Shown here in pieces: positions 1 through 9,704 of a stretch of 64,000 bases of DNA. This stretch comes from Mycolicibacterium senegalense (GTDB lineage: Bacteria > Actinomycetota > Actinomycetes > Mycobacteriales > Mycobacteriaceae). The DNA lies in the NCBI RefSeq assembly GCF_019645875.1, contig NZ_CP081000.1, positions 2,170,001 through 2,234,000 of the forward strand, given 5' to 3'. The first letter of the stretch is position 1, and the number at the start of each line of letters is the position of its first letter. The notes below the pieces were generated by a model. That model did no database searches, was not told where the DNA came from, and saw only the letters and a list, made by a program, of their open reading frames with translations. The position numbers were made by a program, and so were the translations under genes.

Positions 1-180
1 GCGGCAATCTTCGATACCCCAGAGCAGGTCTTGGCCGAACTCCGTACGGGCCCACTGCAATGCCTTCTGATGGCCCGTGCTGGTCGCGGGAACGAGTTTT
101 TCGCCGAGTTTGGCGCCGGCCTCGTTGACTGCGACGAAGGTGTGGGTGCGCTTGTGTACGTCGGTGCCAACAATCACCAT
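1..180 (-). CDS. IS110-family transposase, N-terminal part (cut by window edge)
   Basis: Reading the minus strand from the ATG at 180 gives 60 residues with no stop before the window edge. The start MVIVGTDVHKRTHTFVAVNE is the RuvC-like beginning of IS110-family transposases, and the Asp in GTDVHK would be the first acidic residue of the DEDD catalytic set. The family (known) moves circular DNA intermediates with a RuvC-like plus serine-recombinase-like protein, guided in characterised members by an element-encoded bridge RNA. The rest of the gene lies outside the window, so whether the element is intact cannot be judged. It is the only mobile-element gene seen here. Confidence 0.85.
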   Translation of the reverse strand, partial: MVIVGTDVHKRTHTFVAVNEAGAKLGEKLVPATSTGHQKALQWARTEFGQDLLWGIEDCR

Positions 181-475
181 GGACAGTGCCTTCTTTCATC
201 AAGAGGTGGATGAGTGAAGGTTGGGCCGGCCGGCGGACACATCTCAGTGGGGGCGGTGCCACGCTCCTATCAAGTCACGCCGGTCGGTCCTTCCCACCTG
301 ATGTCGGCAGAATGCTCGAATGCCAACCCAGACAGGTGGCAGTGCGTGTCTGAGCCAGACACCAGGTAGAAAGAACCCAACCACCGCAACAGCGGCAATC
401 ACCACATTGACACTGAGTGCGTGTCTGCTGTCTGACACGCCGCTCGCGGTCGGCGTTTGTGGGGTCGACCCGCGG
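181..475. other. Non-coding flank of the IS110 element, possible bridge RNA region
   Basis: About 295 bases between the transposase start and the HNH gene hold no convincing gene. The region lies upstream of the transposase, where IS110-group elements carry their non-coding end and guide RNA. Two hairpins are visible: GTGTCTG-AGC-CAGACAC at 346-362, and GCGTGTC at 419-425 paired with GACACGC at 434-440 (8-nt loop). IS110 elements usually lack terminal inverted repeats, so the exact boundary with host DNA cannot be placed from sequence alone. The assignment to the element is inference. Confidence 0.4.
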
Positions 476-817
476 TCAACCCACCAGCTCGTTGCGAATC
501 TCCACATAGCGCGTCAAGAATTCGCGCTCGTCCAGCCGTTTGCGCCGCATCCAGGTGCTCACCTCGAAGTTGCACTTGCTGGCGTTGCAGGAACCGCACG
601 CCGGCACGACGTTGTCCACGGTGTAGCGCCCGCCGCGCGAGATGGCCATGACGCAGTCCTTCTGGAACGGACCCGTCGTGCTGCGGCAGTAGGCGCACCC
701 GCCCCACGCGGCCTGGATGGCTGCCCATTGTTCATCGGTGAGGTCATGGACCACGAGGTCCATCCGGCGCTTGCGCTTGCGGGCGGCCCGGGCCGCGCGG
801 GTTCTGCTGACCGCCAT
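476..817 (-). CDS. Small HNH endonuclease-like protein
   Basis: A 113-residue protein read from the ATG at 817. It begins with a basic stretch (RTRAARAARKRKRR), then has CAYC at about residues 41-44, and further on DNVVPACGSCNASK. This is the CxxC...CxxCN pattern of zinc-binding HNH nucleases, although a clear catalytic His is less obvious than usual. An open frame extends upstream to 1018, but that stretch has arginine/alanine-rich shadow-like composition, so the internal ATG was preferred. It stands alone between the IS110 flank and pepN. The substrate is unknown; it could be a genuine nuclease or a degenerate DNA-binding relative. Confidence 0.7.
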   Translation of the reverse strand: MAVSRTRAARAARKRKRRMDLVVHDLTDEQWAAIQAAWGGCAYCRSTTGPFQKDCVMAISRGGRYTVDNVVPACGSCNASKCNFEVSTWMRRKRLDEREFLTRYVEIRNELVG

Positions 818-908
818 CGGGACAGCGTATGGCCCGCGAGCGTGCGCAGAATGCTGCTCAGGCACGGCGTGTCGGGCAGCAGACGCGCACGCTCGCGGTG
901 CAGGCGGG

Positions 909-3500
<2,592 letters not shown>

Positions 3501-3538
3501 CCGTCCAACCTAGTGGCTGGACGTCGGCAGGACCCGGG

Positions 3539-3937
3539 CTACTGCGGGAAGCCGGCGATCCCGGCGAGTCCGTTCAGCGCACCGAGGTTGTTCAGGATCG
3601 AACCGTCACTGATCGACGACATCATCTGCGGGCAGTACATCTGGATCGCGATGCCGGTGAAGAACGACGCCATCTGGGGGGACATGCCGCCGTCGCCGCG
3701 CATCTGGGAAGCCACCGACGCGAAGTCCTTCCCGGGCTCGACCAGCATCGGACACACGTCCTGGCCCATCTGGACGGCGGCGTTGGGGTCGCCGTAATTG
3801 ACCCCGGCCGTGTTCAGGGCGTCGAGGAACGAGTTGTCGGTCGGATCGGCCGGGACCGGATCCGCCTGCGCGGGGACTGCCAGGGCGAGGGCGGCGGCGA
3901 TGGCGCCTGCTGCCGCCAGGATGGGACGAGCGGACAT
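3539..3937 (-). CDS. Secreted DUF732 protein
   Basis: A 132-residue protein with a clear signal peptide (MSARPILAAAGAIAAALALA followed by VPAQA, likely cleavage near residue 25). The mature part has the DUF732 pattern: FLDALNTAGVNY, GQDVCPML, and a second Cys in MYCPQMM, probably forming a disulfide. The family is abundant in mycobacteria and has no established biochemical role. A good ribosome binding site (GAGGAG) lies just upstream of the ATG at 3937. It is encoded on the pepN strand with 38 bases between the two genes, so co-transcription is possible. Confidence 0.85.
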   Translation of the reverse strand: MSARPILAAAGAIAAALALAVPAQADPVPADPTDNSFLDALNTAGVNYGDPNAAVQMGQDVCPMLVEPGKDFASVASQMRGDGGMSPQMASFFTGIAIQMYCPQMMSSISDGSILNNLGALNGLAGIAGFPQ

Positions 3938-4077
3938 TTGAGCTCCTCAGCTATCACGCAGAACCCTTATATCGCTCTGCTCACTCGGGCAACAGTGGTT
4001 TACCAGGGTCACAGGAACAACACGCTTCGATAAAAATTCGCGCACTATGCGTTTCCTGTGCTGCTGCCGTGACTTCA

Positions 4078-4100
4078 GCATGCATGCCGGACATGCATGC
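4078..4100. promoter_or_regulatory. Perfect inverted repeat GCATGCATG-N5-CATGCATGC
   Basis: Two 9-base arms (4078-4086 and 4092-4100) separated by CCGGA form a perfect dyad in the divergent promoter region between the DUF732 gene and the DsbA-like gene. It sits about 44 bases upstream of the SigH-like promoter. The protein that would bind it is unknown. Confidence 0.45.
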
Positions 4101-4143
4101 CACCAAGGTTGTCGTAAACAATCCCCGGATAGTTACTCGTCTC

Positions 4144-4171
4144 GGGAACATCCCGATGTGGGTACACAGTT
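4144..4171 (+). promoter_or_regulatory. SigH-like promoter for the DsbA-like gene
   Basis: GGGAACA at 4144-4150 followed by GTT at 4169-4171 (about 18 bases between) fits the GGAAC/GTT pattern of ECF sigma factor SigH promoters. The start codon is 47 bases downstream. The M. tuberculosis ortholog Rv2466c is a known SigH-controlled thiol-stress gene, which supports the reading. Confidence 0.55.
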
Positions 4172-4217
4172 GTGCTGGAAGCAGTTGTGCCCTGAACCAC
4201 ATCGAGAGGACGCATAG

Positions 4218-4826
4218 ATGGCTCAGAAAGATGTCGCCGGATTCTGGTTCGACCCGCTGTGCCCGTGGTGCTGGATCACCTCCCGCTGGATTCTCGAAGT
4301 CGAGATGGTCCGCGACGTCGACGTGCAGTTCCACGTCATGAGCCTGGCGGTTCTCAACGAGGGCCGCGACCTGCCGGAGAACTATCAGGAACTGATGAAG
4401 AAGGCATGGGGTCCGGTCCGGGTGGCGATCGCCGCCGAACAGCTCAAGGGTCCGGAGATCCTCGGGCCGCTCTACACCGCGATGGGGTTCCGGATTCACA
4501 ATCAGGACAACAAAGACCTTGACCAGGTGATCGCCCAATCGCTCGAGGAGGTCGGCGTGCCCGCCGAACTGGCCGAGGCGGCCACCACGGACAAGTACGA
4601 CGAGGCGCTGCGCAAGAGCCACCACGCGGGTATGGACGCCGTCGGCGACGACGTCGGCACACCGACCATCCACGTCAACGGTGTCGCGTTCTTCGGCCCG
4701 GTGCTCTCGAAGATCCCGCGCGGCGAAGAAGCCGGCAAACTCTGGGATGCGTCGGTGACGTTCGCGTCATACCCGCATTTCTGGGAGCTCAAGCGGTCCC
4801 GCACGGAGGCTCCCCAGTTCGACTGA
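4218..4826 (+). CDS. DsbA-family mycothiol-dependent oxidoreductase (Rv2466c-like)
   Basis: A 202-residue thioredoxin-fold protein. The N-terminal active site is [16 protein letters not shown], a CPWC redox pair near residues 15-18, with the helical DsbA insertion after it and a cis-Pro loop at GTPTIHVNG. There is no signal peptide, so it acts in the cytoplasm. The known relative Rv2466c uses mycothiol, is induced by oxidative stress through SigH and activates some nitro-compounds by reduction. The SigH-like promoter at 4144-4171 supports the same regulation here. The gene is monocistronic or the head of the following permease cassette, from which it is separated by 67 bases. Confidence 0.9.
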   Translation: MAQKDVAGFWFDPLCPWCWITSRWILEVEMVRDVDVQFHVMSLAVLNEGRDLPENYQELMKKAWGPVRVAIAAEQLKGPEILGPLYTAMGFRIHNQDNKDLDQVIAQSLEEVGVPAELAEAATTDKYDEALRKSHHAGMDAVGDDVGTPTIHVNGVAFFGPVLSKIPRGEEAGKLWDASVTFASYPHFWELKRSRTEAPQFD

Positions 4827-4893
4827 GGGGTGAACCGCACCCAAAATCGCGATTCCGGTTGCGTAACACCGCGGCTCACGCCACGGTGTACGC

Positions 4894-6291
4894 ATGACAG
4901 CGGCTGAGCCCAGTACCGACGGTTCCTACCGGGACCGAATCGCCGTGGTCGAGCCGGGCGGCAACGAACACATAGCCGAGGCCGACCGGCACGGAAAACC
5001 CAGCCAGTTGTTCTGGACCTGGACGTCGCCGAACCTGGAATTCGCCACGATCTTCCTCGGCGTGCTGGCCGTCTCGGTCTACGGCATGACGTTCTGGCAG
5101 GCGGTGGCCGGCCTGGGCATCGGCACCGGTCTGGGCGCGCTCGCACACTACTTCCTGTCCAAACGCGGCCCGCTGCACGGTGTCCCGCAGATGGTGTTGG
5201 GGCGGCTGGCGTTCGGCTTCAAGGGCAATGCCGTGCCCTCGCTGCTGATGACGGTCACCGCGGGCATCGGGTGGTTCGCCACCAACAGCGTCAGTGGCGC
5301 GTTTGCGCTCTCCACGCTGTTCGGCATCGCGCCGGTACTGGCCCTCGTGCTCGTGGTCGTGGTGCAGACGGCGCTCGCGGTGTTCGGGCACAACCTGGTT
5401 CAGGCGTTCGAGCGGTGGGCCTTCCCGGTGCTCGCGGTGATCTTCGCGATCACCTCGGTGGTGATCCTGACCAAGGCCGACCTCGGCGCGCCCGCGGTGA
5501 GCGGGGGTGTCGGCGGCATGGGTGGGTTCCTGCTGACCGTGGGTACCGCGTTCGGCTACGTCGCGGGGTGGGCGCCGTACGCCGCCGACTACACGCGCTA
5601 CCTACCGCGGTCCGAGGCCGGTCCGCGCACCGGATTCTTCGCTGCCGCAGGGTTGTTCGTGTCCTGCATGGTGCTGCAGACCGTGGGTGCGGCCTCGGTG
5701 ACGATCGGCCCCGCGGTTTCGGACAATCCGACGACGGCGTTCACTTCGGAGCTGGCCCCGTGGCTGGCCAGCCTGACCCTGTTGGCCATCGCGATCGGAG
5801 CGGTCGCGGCCAATGCGATCAACATCTATTCGGGCGCAATGGCGTTCGTGACGATCGGGATCAAGCTGCCACATCACATCGCCCGCGCCCTGGCGACCGC
5901 ATTCTTCGGGGTGGTCGGATTCCTCATCGCCTGGTGGGCGCTGGCCGACGCCGCGGCGAGCTACGAGGCGTTCCTGCTGATCATCGCGTACTGGATCGGA
6001 CCGTGGCTCGGCGTGGTGTTCGCCGACGAGTACCTACGTGGCGACGCGCCCGTCGCGCATTTCCTCTACGACCGGACCTACACCAACTGGCCCGGCCTGG
6101 TGTCGTTCCTCATCGGGCTGGTGGTGTCGGTGACGTTGTTCTGCAACCAGACGAAGTTCGTCGGCTACATCGCGCGGGAGATTCCACAGTTGGGCGACAT
6201 CACGTTCTTCGTCGGATTCCTCATCGCCGGTGCCTGTTACCTCGTGCTGTGCCGGTCCAAACTCACCGCGGACCGGGCGGTGACCGCATGA
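4894..6291 (+). CDS. NCS1-family cytosine/purine permease
   Basis: A 465-residue membrane protein with about 12 hydrophobic segments and an acidic-polar N-terminal tail of about 50 residues. The stretch GVLAVSVYGMTFWQAVAGLG, then GPLHGVPQMVLGRLAFGFKG and GWAPYAADYTRYLP, is typical of the NCS1 nucleobase transporters (cytosine permease and fungal Fcy2 relatives), which couple uptake to H+ or Na+. Its stop codon overlaps the ATG of the cytosine deaminase gene (ATGA), so the two are translationally coupled. That context points to import of cytosine or a modified cytosine. The exact substrate is inferred, not shown. Confidence 0.9.
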   Translation: MTAAEPSTDGSYRDRIAVVEPGGNEHIAEADRHGKPSQLFWTWTSPNLEFATIFLGVLAVSVYGMTFWQAVAGLGIGTGLGALAHYFLSKRGPLHGVPQMVLGRLAFGFKGNAVPSLLMTVTAGIGWFATNSVSGAFALSTLFGIAPVLALVLVVVVQTALAVFGHNLVQAFERWAFPVLAVIFAITSVVILTKADLGAPAVSGGVGGMGGFLLTVGTAFGYVAGWAPYAADYTRYLPRSEAGPRTGFFAAAGLFVSCMVLQTVGAASVTIGPAVSDNPTTAFTSELAPWLASLTLLAIAIGAVAANAINIYSGAMAFVTIGIKLPHHIARALATAFFGVVGFLIAWWALADAAASYEAFLLIIAYWIGPWLGVVFADEYLRGDAPVAHFLYDRTYTNWPGLVSFLIGLVVSVTLFCNQTKFVGYIAREIPQLGDITFFVGFLIAGACYLVLCRSKLTADRAVTA

Positions 6292-6728
6292 CCCCCGAAC
6301 AGATGCTCGACGTCGCCGTCGGAGAAGCGCGAAAAGGTCTGGCCGAAGGGGGGATTCCCATCGGCGCGGCCCTGTTCGGTTCGGACGGCACACTGCTGGG
6401 AGCCGGGCACAACCGGCGCGTGCAGAACGACGACCCGTCGATCCACGCCGAGACCGACGCCTTCCGTGCCGCCGGCCGCCAGCGCGGCTACCGGTCCACG
6501 ATCATGGTGACGACGCTCTCGCCGTGTTGGTATTGCAGCGGCCTGGTCCGCCAATTCAACATCGGCGCCGTGGTGATCGGCGAAAGCCGGACCTTCTCCG
6601 GCGGTCACGACTGGCTGGCCGAGCACGGGGTGGCCGTTACCGTGCTCGACGACGACCGCTGCGTGACGATGATGGAGGAATTCATCGCCGAGCGACCGGA
6701 TCTCTGGGCGGAGGACATCGGCGAATGA
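6288..6728 (+). CDS. Cytosine deaminase, yeast Fcy1 type
   Basis: A 146-residue zinc deaminase of the CDA fold. Zinc ligands and the catalytic Glu are in SIHAETDAF (HAE) and LSPCWYCSG (PCxxC). The C-terminus ERPDLWAEDIGE closely matches the end of yeast cytosine deaminase (recalled as ERPQDWFEDIGE), where the Trp and Asp touch the base, and the GESRTF segment matches the yeast GENVNF segment. This indicates cytosine to uracil, and possibly 5-methylcytosine to thymine, rather than the bacterial CodA type. It overlaps the permease upstream and the oxygenase downstream by 4 bases each. Confidence 0.88.
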   Translation: MTPEQMLDVAVGEARKGLAEGGIPIGAALFGSDGTLLGAGHNRRVQNDDPSIHAETDAFRAAGRQRGYRSTIMVTTLSPCWYCSGLVRQFNIGAVVIGESRTFSGGHDWLAEHGVAVTVLDDDRCVTMMEEFIAERPDLWAEDIGE

Positions 6729-7684
6729 GTGCCATTGCCACTGTGGACATGTCGCGCTGGTACGCCGGCGGCGCCGAGGCCGACGCGGTTGCCGCCGAGG
6801 TGGATGCCGGGCTGCAGCGCGCCGGGTTCATCGTCGTCACCGGCCACGGCGTTGCCCCCGACCTCGCTGCCAAGGTTCGGGCCGCTAGCCGGGAGTTCTT
6901 CGCGCTGCCCGACTCCGTCAAGCAGCGTTACTCGGTACCCGTCGGCGGTCACGGCTGGATCGGGCCGGGCGCCGAAGCCAACGGCTACGCCGAAGGCACC
7001 GAGACGCCGCCGGACCTGAAGGAGAGCTACAGCCTGGGTGCCGAAACGGCGACGGGCGATCCCGACGTCGACCGGATCTGGTTTGCGCCCAACGTGTGGC
7101 CGGCCGAAGTGCCCGCGCTACAGGCATTGGTCGACGAGTACACCGCCGCGATGCGGAAGGTGTCCGACGACCTGCTGGCCCTGTTCGCCCACGCCCTCGG
7201 GCTTCCCGTCAATCCTTTTGTCGCCCTGGCGAATCGGCCGACCTGGACCATGAACATCAACCACTATCCGCCGGTCAGCGTGGTGGGGGAGCCCGAGCCG
7301 GGCCAGTTCCGCATCGGCCCGCACACCGACTTCGGCACGGTGACCGTCCTCGATCGCGAACCGGGCGCCGGGGGACTGCAGGTCTACTCCGAGCAGGAGG
7401 GCTGGGAAGACGCGCCGTGGGAGCCGGGGTCGCTCACCGTCAACATCGGCGACCTGTTGGAGTATTGGAGTGGCCGGCGTTGGCCGTCGGGCCGCCACCG
7501 CGTGCTGCCGCCACAGCCGCAGGCACCTGAAGAAGACCTGGTTTCGCTGATCTACTTCTACGAGGCCAACCACGATGCGCTGGTCACCCCGCTGGAACCG
7601 CCCATCGGCAAGGCTGTGGGCCTGGAGCCCGTGACGTCATCGGCCTTCATCAAGGAACGCCTGGACGCCATCACCCTGGGGTAA
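6725..7684 (+). CDS. 2-oxoglutarate/Fe(II)-dependent oxygenase (isopenicillin N synthase fold)
   Basis: A 319-residue protein starting at the ATG that overlaps the deaminase stop (ATGA). The N-terminal DIOX_N-like part has GFIVVTGHGV. The double-stranded beta-helix carries the iron ligands in GPHTDFGTVT (H and D) and the distal His in SGRHRVLPP, and the following Arg-containing segment could bind 2-oxoglutarate. Substrates in this family vary widely (gibberellins, flavonoids, ethylene precursor, thymine). Being the third gene of a permease-deaminase cassette, a pyrimidine product such as thymine or uracil is the attractive substrate; this is inference. It converges with the aldo/keto reductase gene, with 48 bases of overlap. 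Confidence 0.88.
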   Translation: MSAIATVDMSRWYAGGAEADAVAAEVDAGLQRAGFIVVTGHGVAPDLAAKVRAASREFFALPDSVKQRYSVPVGGHGWIGPGAEANGYAEGTETPPDLKESYSLGAETATGDPDVDRIWFAPNVWPAEVPALQALVDEYTAAMRKVSDDLLALFAHALGLPVNPFVALANRPTWTMNINHYPPVSVVGEPEPGQFRIGPHTDFGTVTVLDREPGAGGLQVYSEQEGWEDAPWEPGSLTVNIGDLLEYWSGRRWPSGRHRVLPPQPQAPEEDLVSLIYFYEANHDALVTPLEPPIGKAVGLEPVTSSAFIKERLDAITLG

Positions 7685-8563
7685 CTGCGCGTCGACGGCG
7701 TCGAGGTCGGCCAGGTGCCGTCGGCTCAGTGTGATGTTGCCGGCCGCGAGGTTCTCCTCCAGGTGGGGCATCGACGCGGTTCCGGCGATCAGCATGGTGT
7801 TGGGCGCATGGGCGAGCAGCCAGGCCAGCCCGACCTGTGCGCCGCTGGCACCGATTTCCGCGGCGATCCGTTGCACCACAGCGTTTTCGGCGACCTTCGG
7901 GAATCCGGGGAACGCCGAGCCGAGGGGGAAGAACGGTACCCACGCGATGCCTTCTGCTCGGCAGAGTGCCAGTTCGTCCTCATGGCTGCGGTTGAGCAGG
8001 CTGTAGGCGTTCTGCACGCACACGATTCCGGCGGGCAGTGCGCGGCGCAGAGTCGCCAGGTCGACGTTGCTGATGCCGATCGCGCCGATCTTGCCCTCGT
8101 CGCGCAGCGTGATCATCTCGGCCAACTGGTCGTCGAGGTCGACGATCTGGTCGCCTTCGGCGATCAGGCCGGGGCCGAGGTCGGCGCGGCGCAGGTTCAC
8201 GACCGGAATCTGGTCCAGTCCGAGACCGGTCAAATCCAGTTCGACGGCCGCGCGGAGATCGGCCGGATGCTGGGCAAGTGCCAGCGGGACCGGCCCCGTG
8301 GCCGGACGGGCGCCGACCTTGCTGACGATCAGCAGATCCTCGGCGTAGGGCGCGAGCGCGTCGCGGATGCGGCGGTTCACCACGCCGTCGTGATAGAAGG
8401 ATGCGGTGTCGATGTGGTTGACGCCGAGTTCGACCGCGCGGCGCAACACCGCGGTGGCGACGTCGTGGGGGACCTCAGGCCCGAGTCCCATGGCGCCGTA
8501 GCCGATCCGCGCCACCGTGTGTTCGCCGATGGCGCCGGTTCCGCCGGGGTGCGATGTGGTCAT
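7637..8563 (-). CDS. Aldo/keto reductase
   Basis: A 308-residue TIM-barrel oxidoreductase. IGYGAMGLG, then GVNHIDTASFYHDGVVN (catalytic Asp and Tyr) and VSKVG are the usual AKR landmarks, and GIAWVPFFPLGSAF lies before the NADPH-binding end. The ATG at 8563 was chosen because AGGAG sits 7 bases upstream; an in-frame ATG at 8584 lacks such a site. The gene is divergent from a TetR regulator, with two inverted repeats between them, so its expression is probably controlled by that repressor and its inducer. The physiological aldehyde or ketone is unknown. Confidence 0.92.
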   Translation of the reverse strand: MTTSHPGGTGAIGEHTVARIGYGAMGLGPEVPHDVATAVLRRAVELGVNHIDTASFYHDGVVNRRIRDALAPYAEDLLIVSKVGARPATGPVPLALAQHPADLRAAVELDLTGLGLDQIPVVNLRRADLGPGLIAEGDQIVDLDDQLAEMITLRDEGKIGAIGISNVDLATLRRALPAGIVCVQNAYSLLNRSHEDELALCRAEGIAWVPFFPLGSAFPGFPKVAENAVVQRIAAEIGASGAQVGLAWLLAHAPNTMLIAGTASMPHLEENLAAGNITLSRRHLADLDAVDAQLPQGDGVQAFLDEGR

Positions 8564-8596
8564 GCTGTGCTCCTGGAATGTCATACTGACAGCGAT

Positions 8597-8612
8597 GCGG
8601 AGGATCCTCCGC
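8597..8612. promoter_or_regulatory. Palindromic operator GCGGAGGATCCTCCGC
   Basis: A perfect 16-base palindrome in the 82-base gap between the aldo/keto reductase and tetR genes. Its core GGAGG..CCTCC recurs 32 bases away at 8630-8643, about three helical turns, as expected for two dimers of the adjacent TetR protein. Confidence 0.65.
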
Positions 8613-8629
8613 TTCGTAGGCTAGCAAAA

Positions 8630-8643
8630 CGGAGGAGCCTCCG
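8630..8643. promoter_or_regulatory. Second operator CGGAGG-AG-CCTCCG covering the tetR ribosome binding site
   Basis: An inverted repeat with 6-base arms, sharing the core of the 8597-8612 palindrome. Its left arm contains the GGAGG ribosome binding site of tetR, whose ATG begins at 8646. Repressor binding would therefore block the gene right at its translation start region, and the RNA hairpin itself could hide the site. Confidence 0.6.
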
Positions 8644-8645
8644 CT

Positions 8646-9203
8646 ATGGCTGAACGGGCTGACGCGCGGCGCAACAGAGAGCGCCTGCTCACGACCGCCG
8701 CAGCCGCGTTCGCCGGTTCAGACGGACCTGTCTCGCTGGAAGCCATCGCCCGCGACGCCGGTGTGGGTATCGGAACGCTCTACCGGCACTTCCCCAATCG
8801 CGAGGCCCTCATCGAGGCGGTCTACCGCGCCGAGTTGGCCGAGGTCTCCGCGTCCGCCGCAGACCTGGCCGGCCGGTACCCGCCGCCGGTGGCGCTGCGC
8901 CGCTGGATGGACCGCTACGCGACGTTCGTCGCCGCCAAGAAGGGCATGGCCGAATCGCTGCGCGCCATCTTCGAATCGGGGGCGGTCGACCACCGCGACA
9001 CCAAGGCCAGCGTCACCGGCGCGGTGCAGAGCCTGCTCGATGCCGGCGTCACCGATGGCAGCCTGCGCGCTGACGTGCGGGCCGAAGATGTGGTGTCGAG
9101 CCTGCTCGGAATTTTCCTGGCCAGCGGTTCACCCGAGCAGGCGCAGCGCATGCTCGATCTGTTGCTGGCGGGTATCCGAGCTGGTGCTGTGGCGAACAGA
9201 TGA
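8646..9203 (+). CDS. TetR-family transcriptional regulator
   Basis: A 185-residue protein with a TetR helix-turn-helix in residues about 10-50: VSLEAIARDAGVGIGTLYRH, followed by FPNREALIEAVY. The C-terminal part has the helical ligand domain with ADVRAEDVVSSLLGIFLASG, found in many mycobacterial TetR proteins. It is divergent from the aldo/keto reductase gene. Two related palindromes in the gap, one across its own ribosome binding site, suggest repression of both genes with autoregulation. The ligand is unknown. The downstream rpiB starts 18 bases after its stop, so read-through transcription is possible. Confidence 0.93.
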   Translation: MAERADARRNRERLLTTAAAAFAGSDGPVSLEAIARDAGVGIGTLYRHFPNREALIEAVYRAELAEVSASAADLAGRYPPPVALRRWMDRYATFVAAKKGMAESLRAIFESGAVDHRDTKASVTGAVQSLLDAGVTDGSLRADVRAEDVVSSLLGIFLASGSPEQAQRMLDLLLAGIRAGAVANR

Positions 9204-9221
9204 CGCGTTAGGGTTACCGAC

Positions 9222-9701
9222 ATGCGCGTTTACATCGGTGCCGACCACGCCGGATTCGAGTTCAAGCAGACCATCATCGAGCACCTCAAGAAGACCGGCC
9301 ACGAGCCGATCGACTGCGGCGCCTACACCTATGACGCCGATGACGACTACCCGGCGTTCTGCATCGATGCCGCGGTCAAGACCGTCGCCGACCCGGGCAG
9401 CCTGGGCATCGTGCTCGGTGGCTCCGGCAACGGTGAACAGATCGCCGCGAACAAGGTGCCCGGCGCCCGCTGCGCGCTGGCCTGGAGCGTCGAGACGGCC
9501 AAGCTGGCCCGCGAGCACAACAACGCGCAGCTGATGGGCCTGGGTGGTCGCATGCACACCGAGGAGGAGGCGCTGGCGATCGTCGACGCGTTCCTGTCGA
9601 CACCGTGGTCCGAGGCCGAGCGTCACCAGCGCCGCATCGACATCCTCGCCGCCTACGAGAAGGACCATGTAGCCCCGCCGGTTCCCGGCGCGCCTGCCTG
9701 A
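9222..9701 (+). CDS. rpiB: Ribose-5-phosphate isomerase B
   Basis: A 159-residue RpiB/LacAB-family sugar-phosphate isomerase that interconverts ribose 5-phosphate and ribulose 5-phosphate in the pentose phosphate pathway. Visible landmarks are GADHAGFEFK at the N-terminus, the phosphate-binding GGSGNGEQIAANK near residues 66-78 (Glu is the probable catalytic base in the mycobacterial type, which lacks the Cys of E. coli RpiB), AREHNNAQ and GGRMHTEEEA. It is the ortholog of Rv2465c. The nei gene begins 3 bases after its stop, so the two are co-transcribed. Confidence 0.96.
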   Translation: MRVYIGADHAGFEFKQTIIEHLKKTGHEPIDCGAYTYDADDDYPAFCIDAAVKTVADPGSLGIVLGGSGNGEQIAANKVPGARCALAWSVETAKLAREHNNAQLMGLGGRMHTEEEALAIVDAFLSTPWSEAERHQRRIDILAAYEKDHVAPPVPGAPA

Positions 9702-9704
9702 CCC

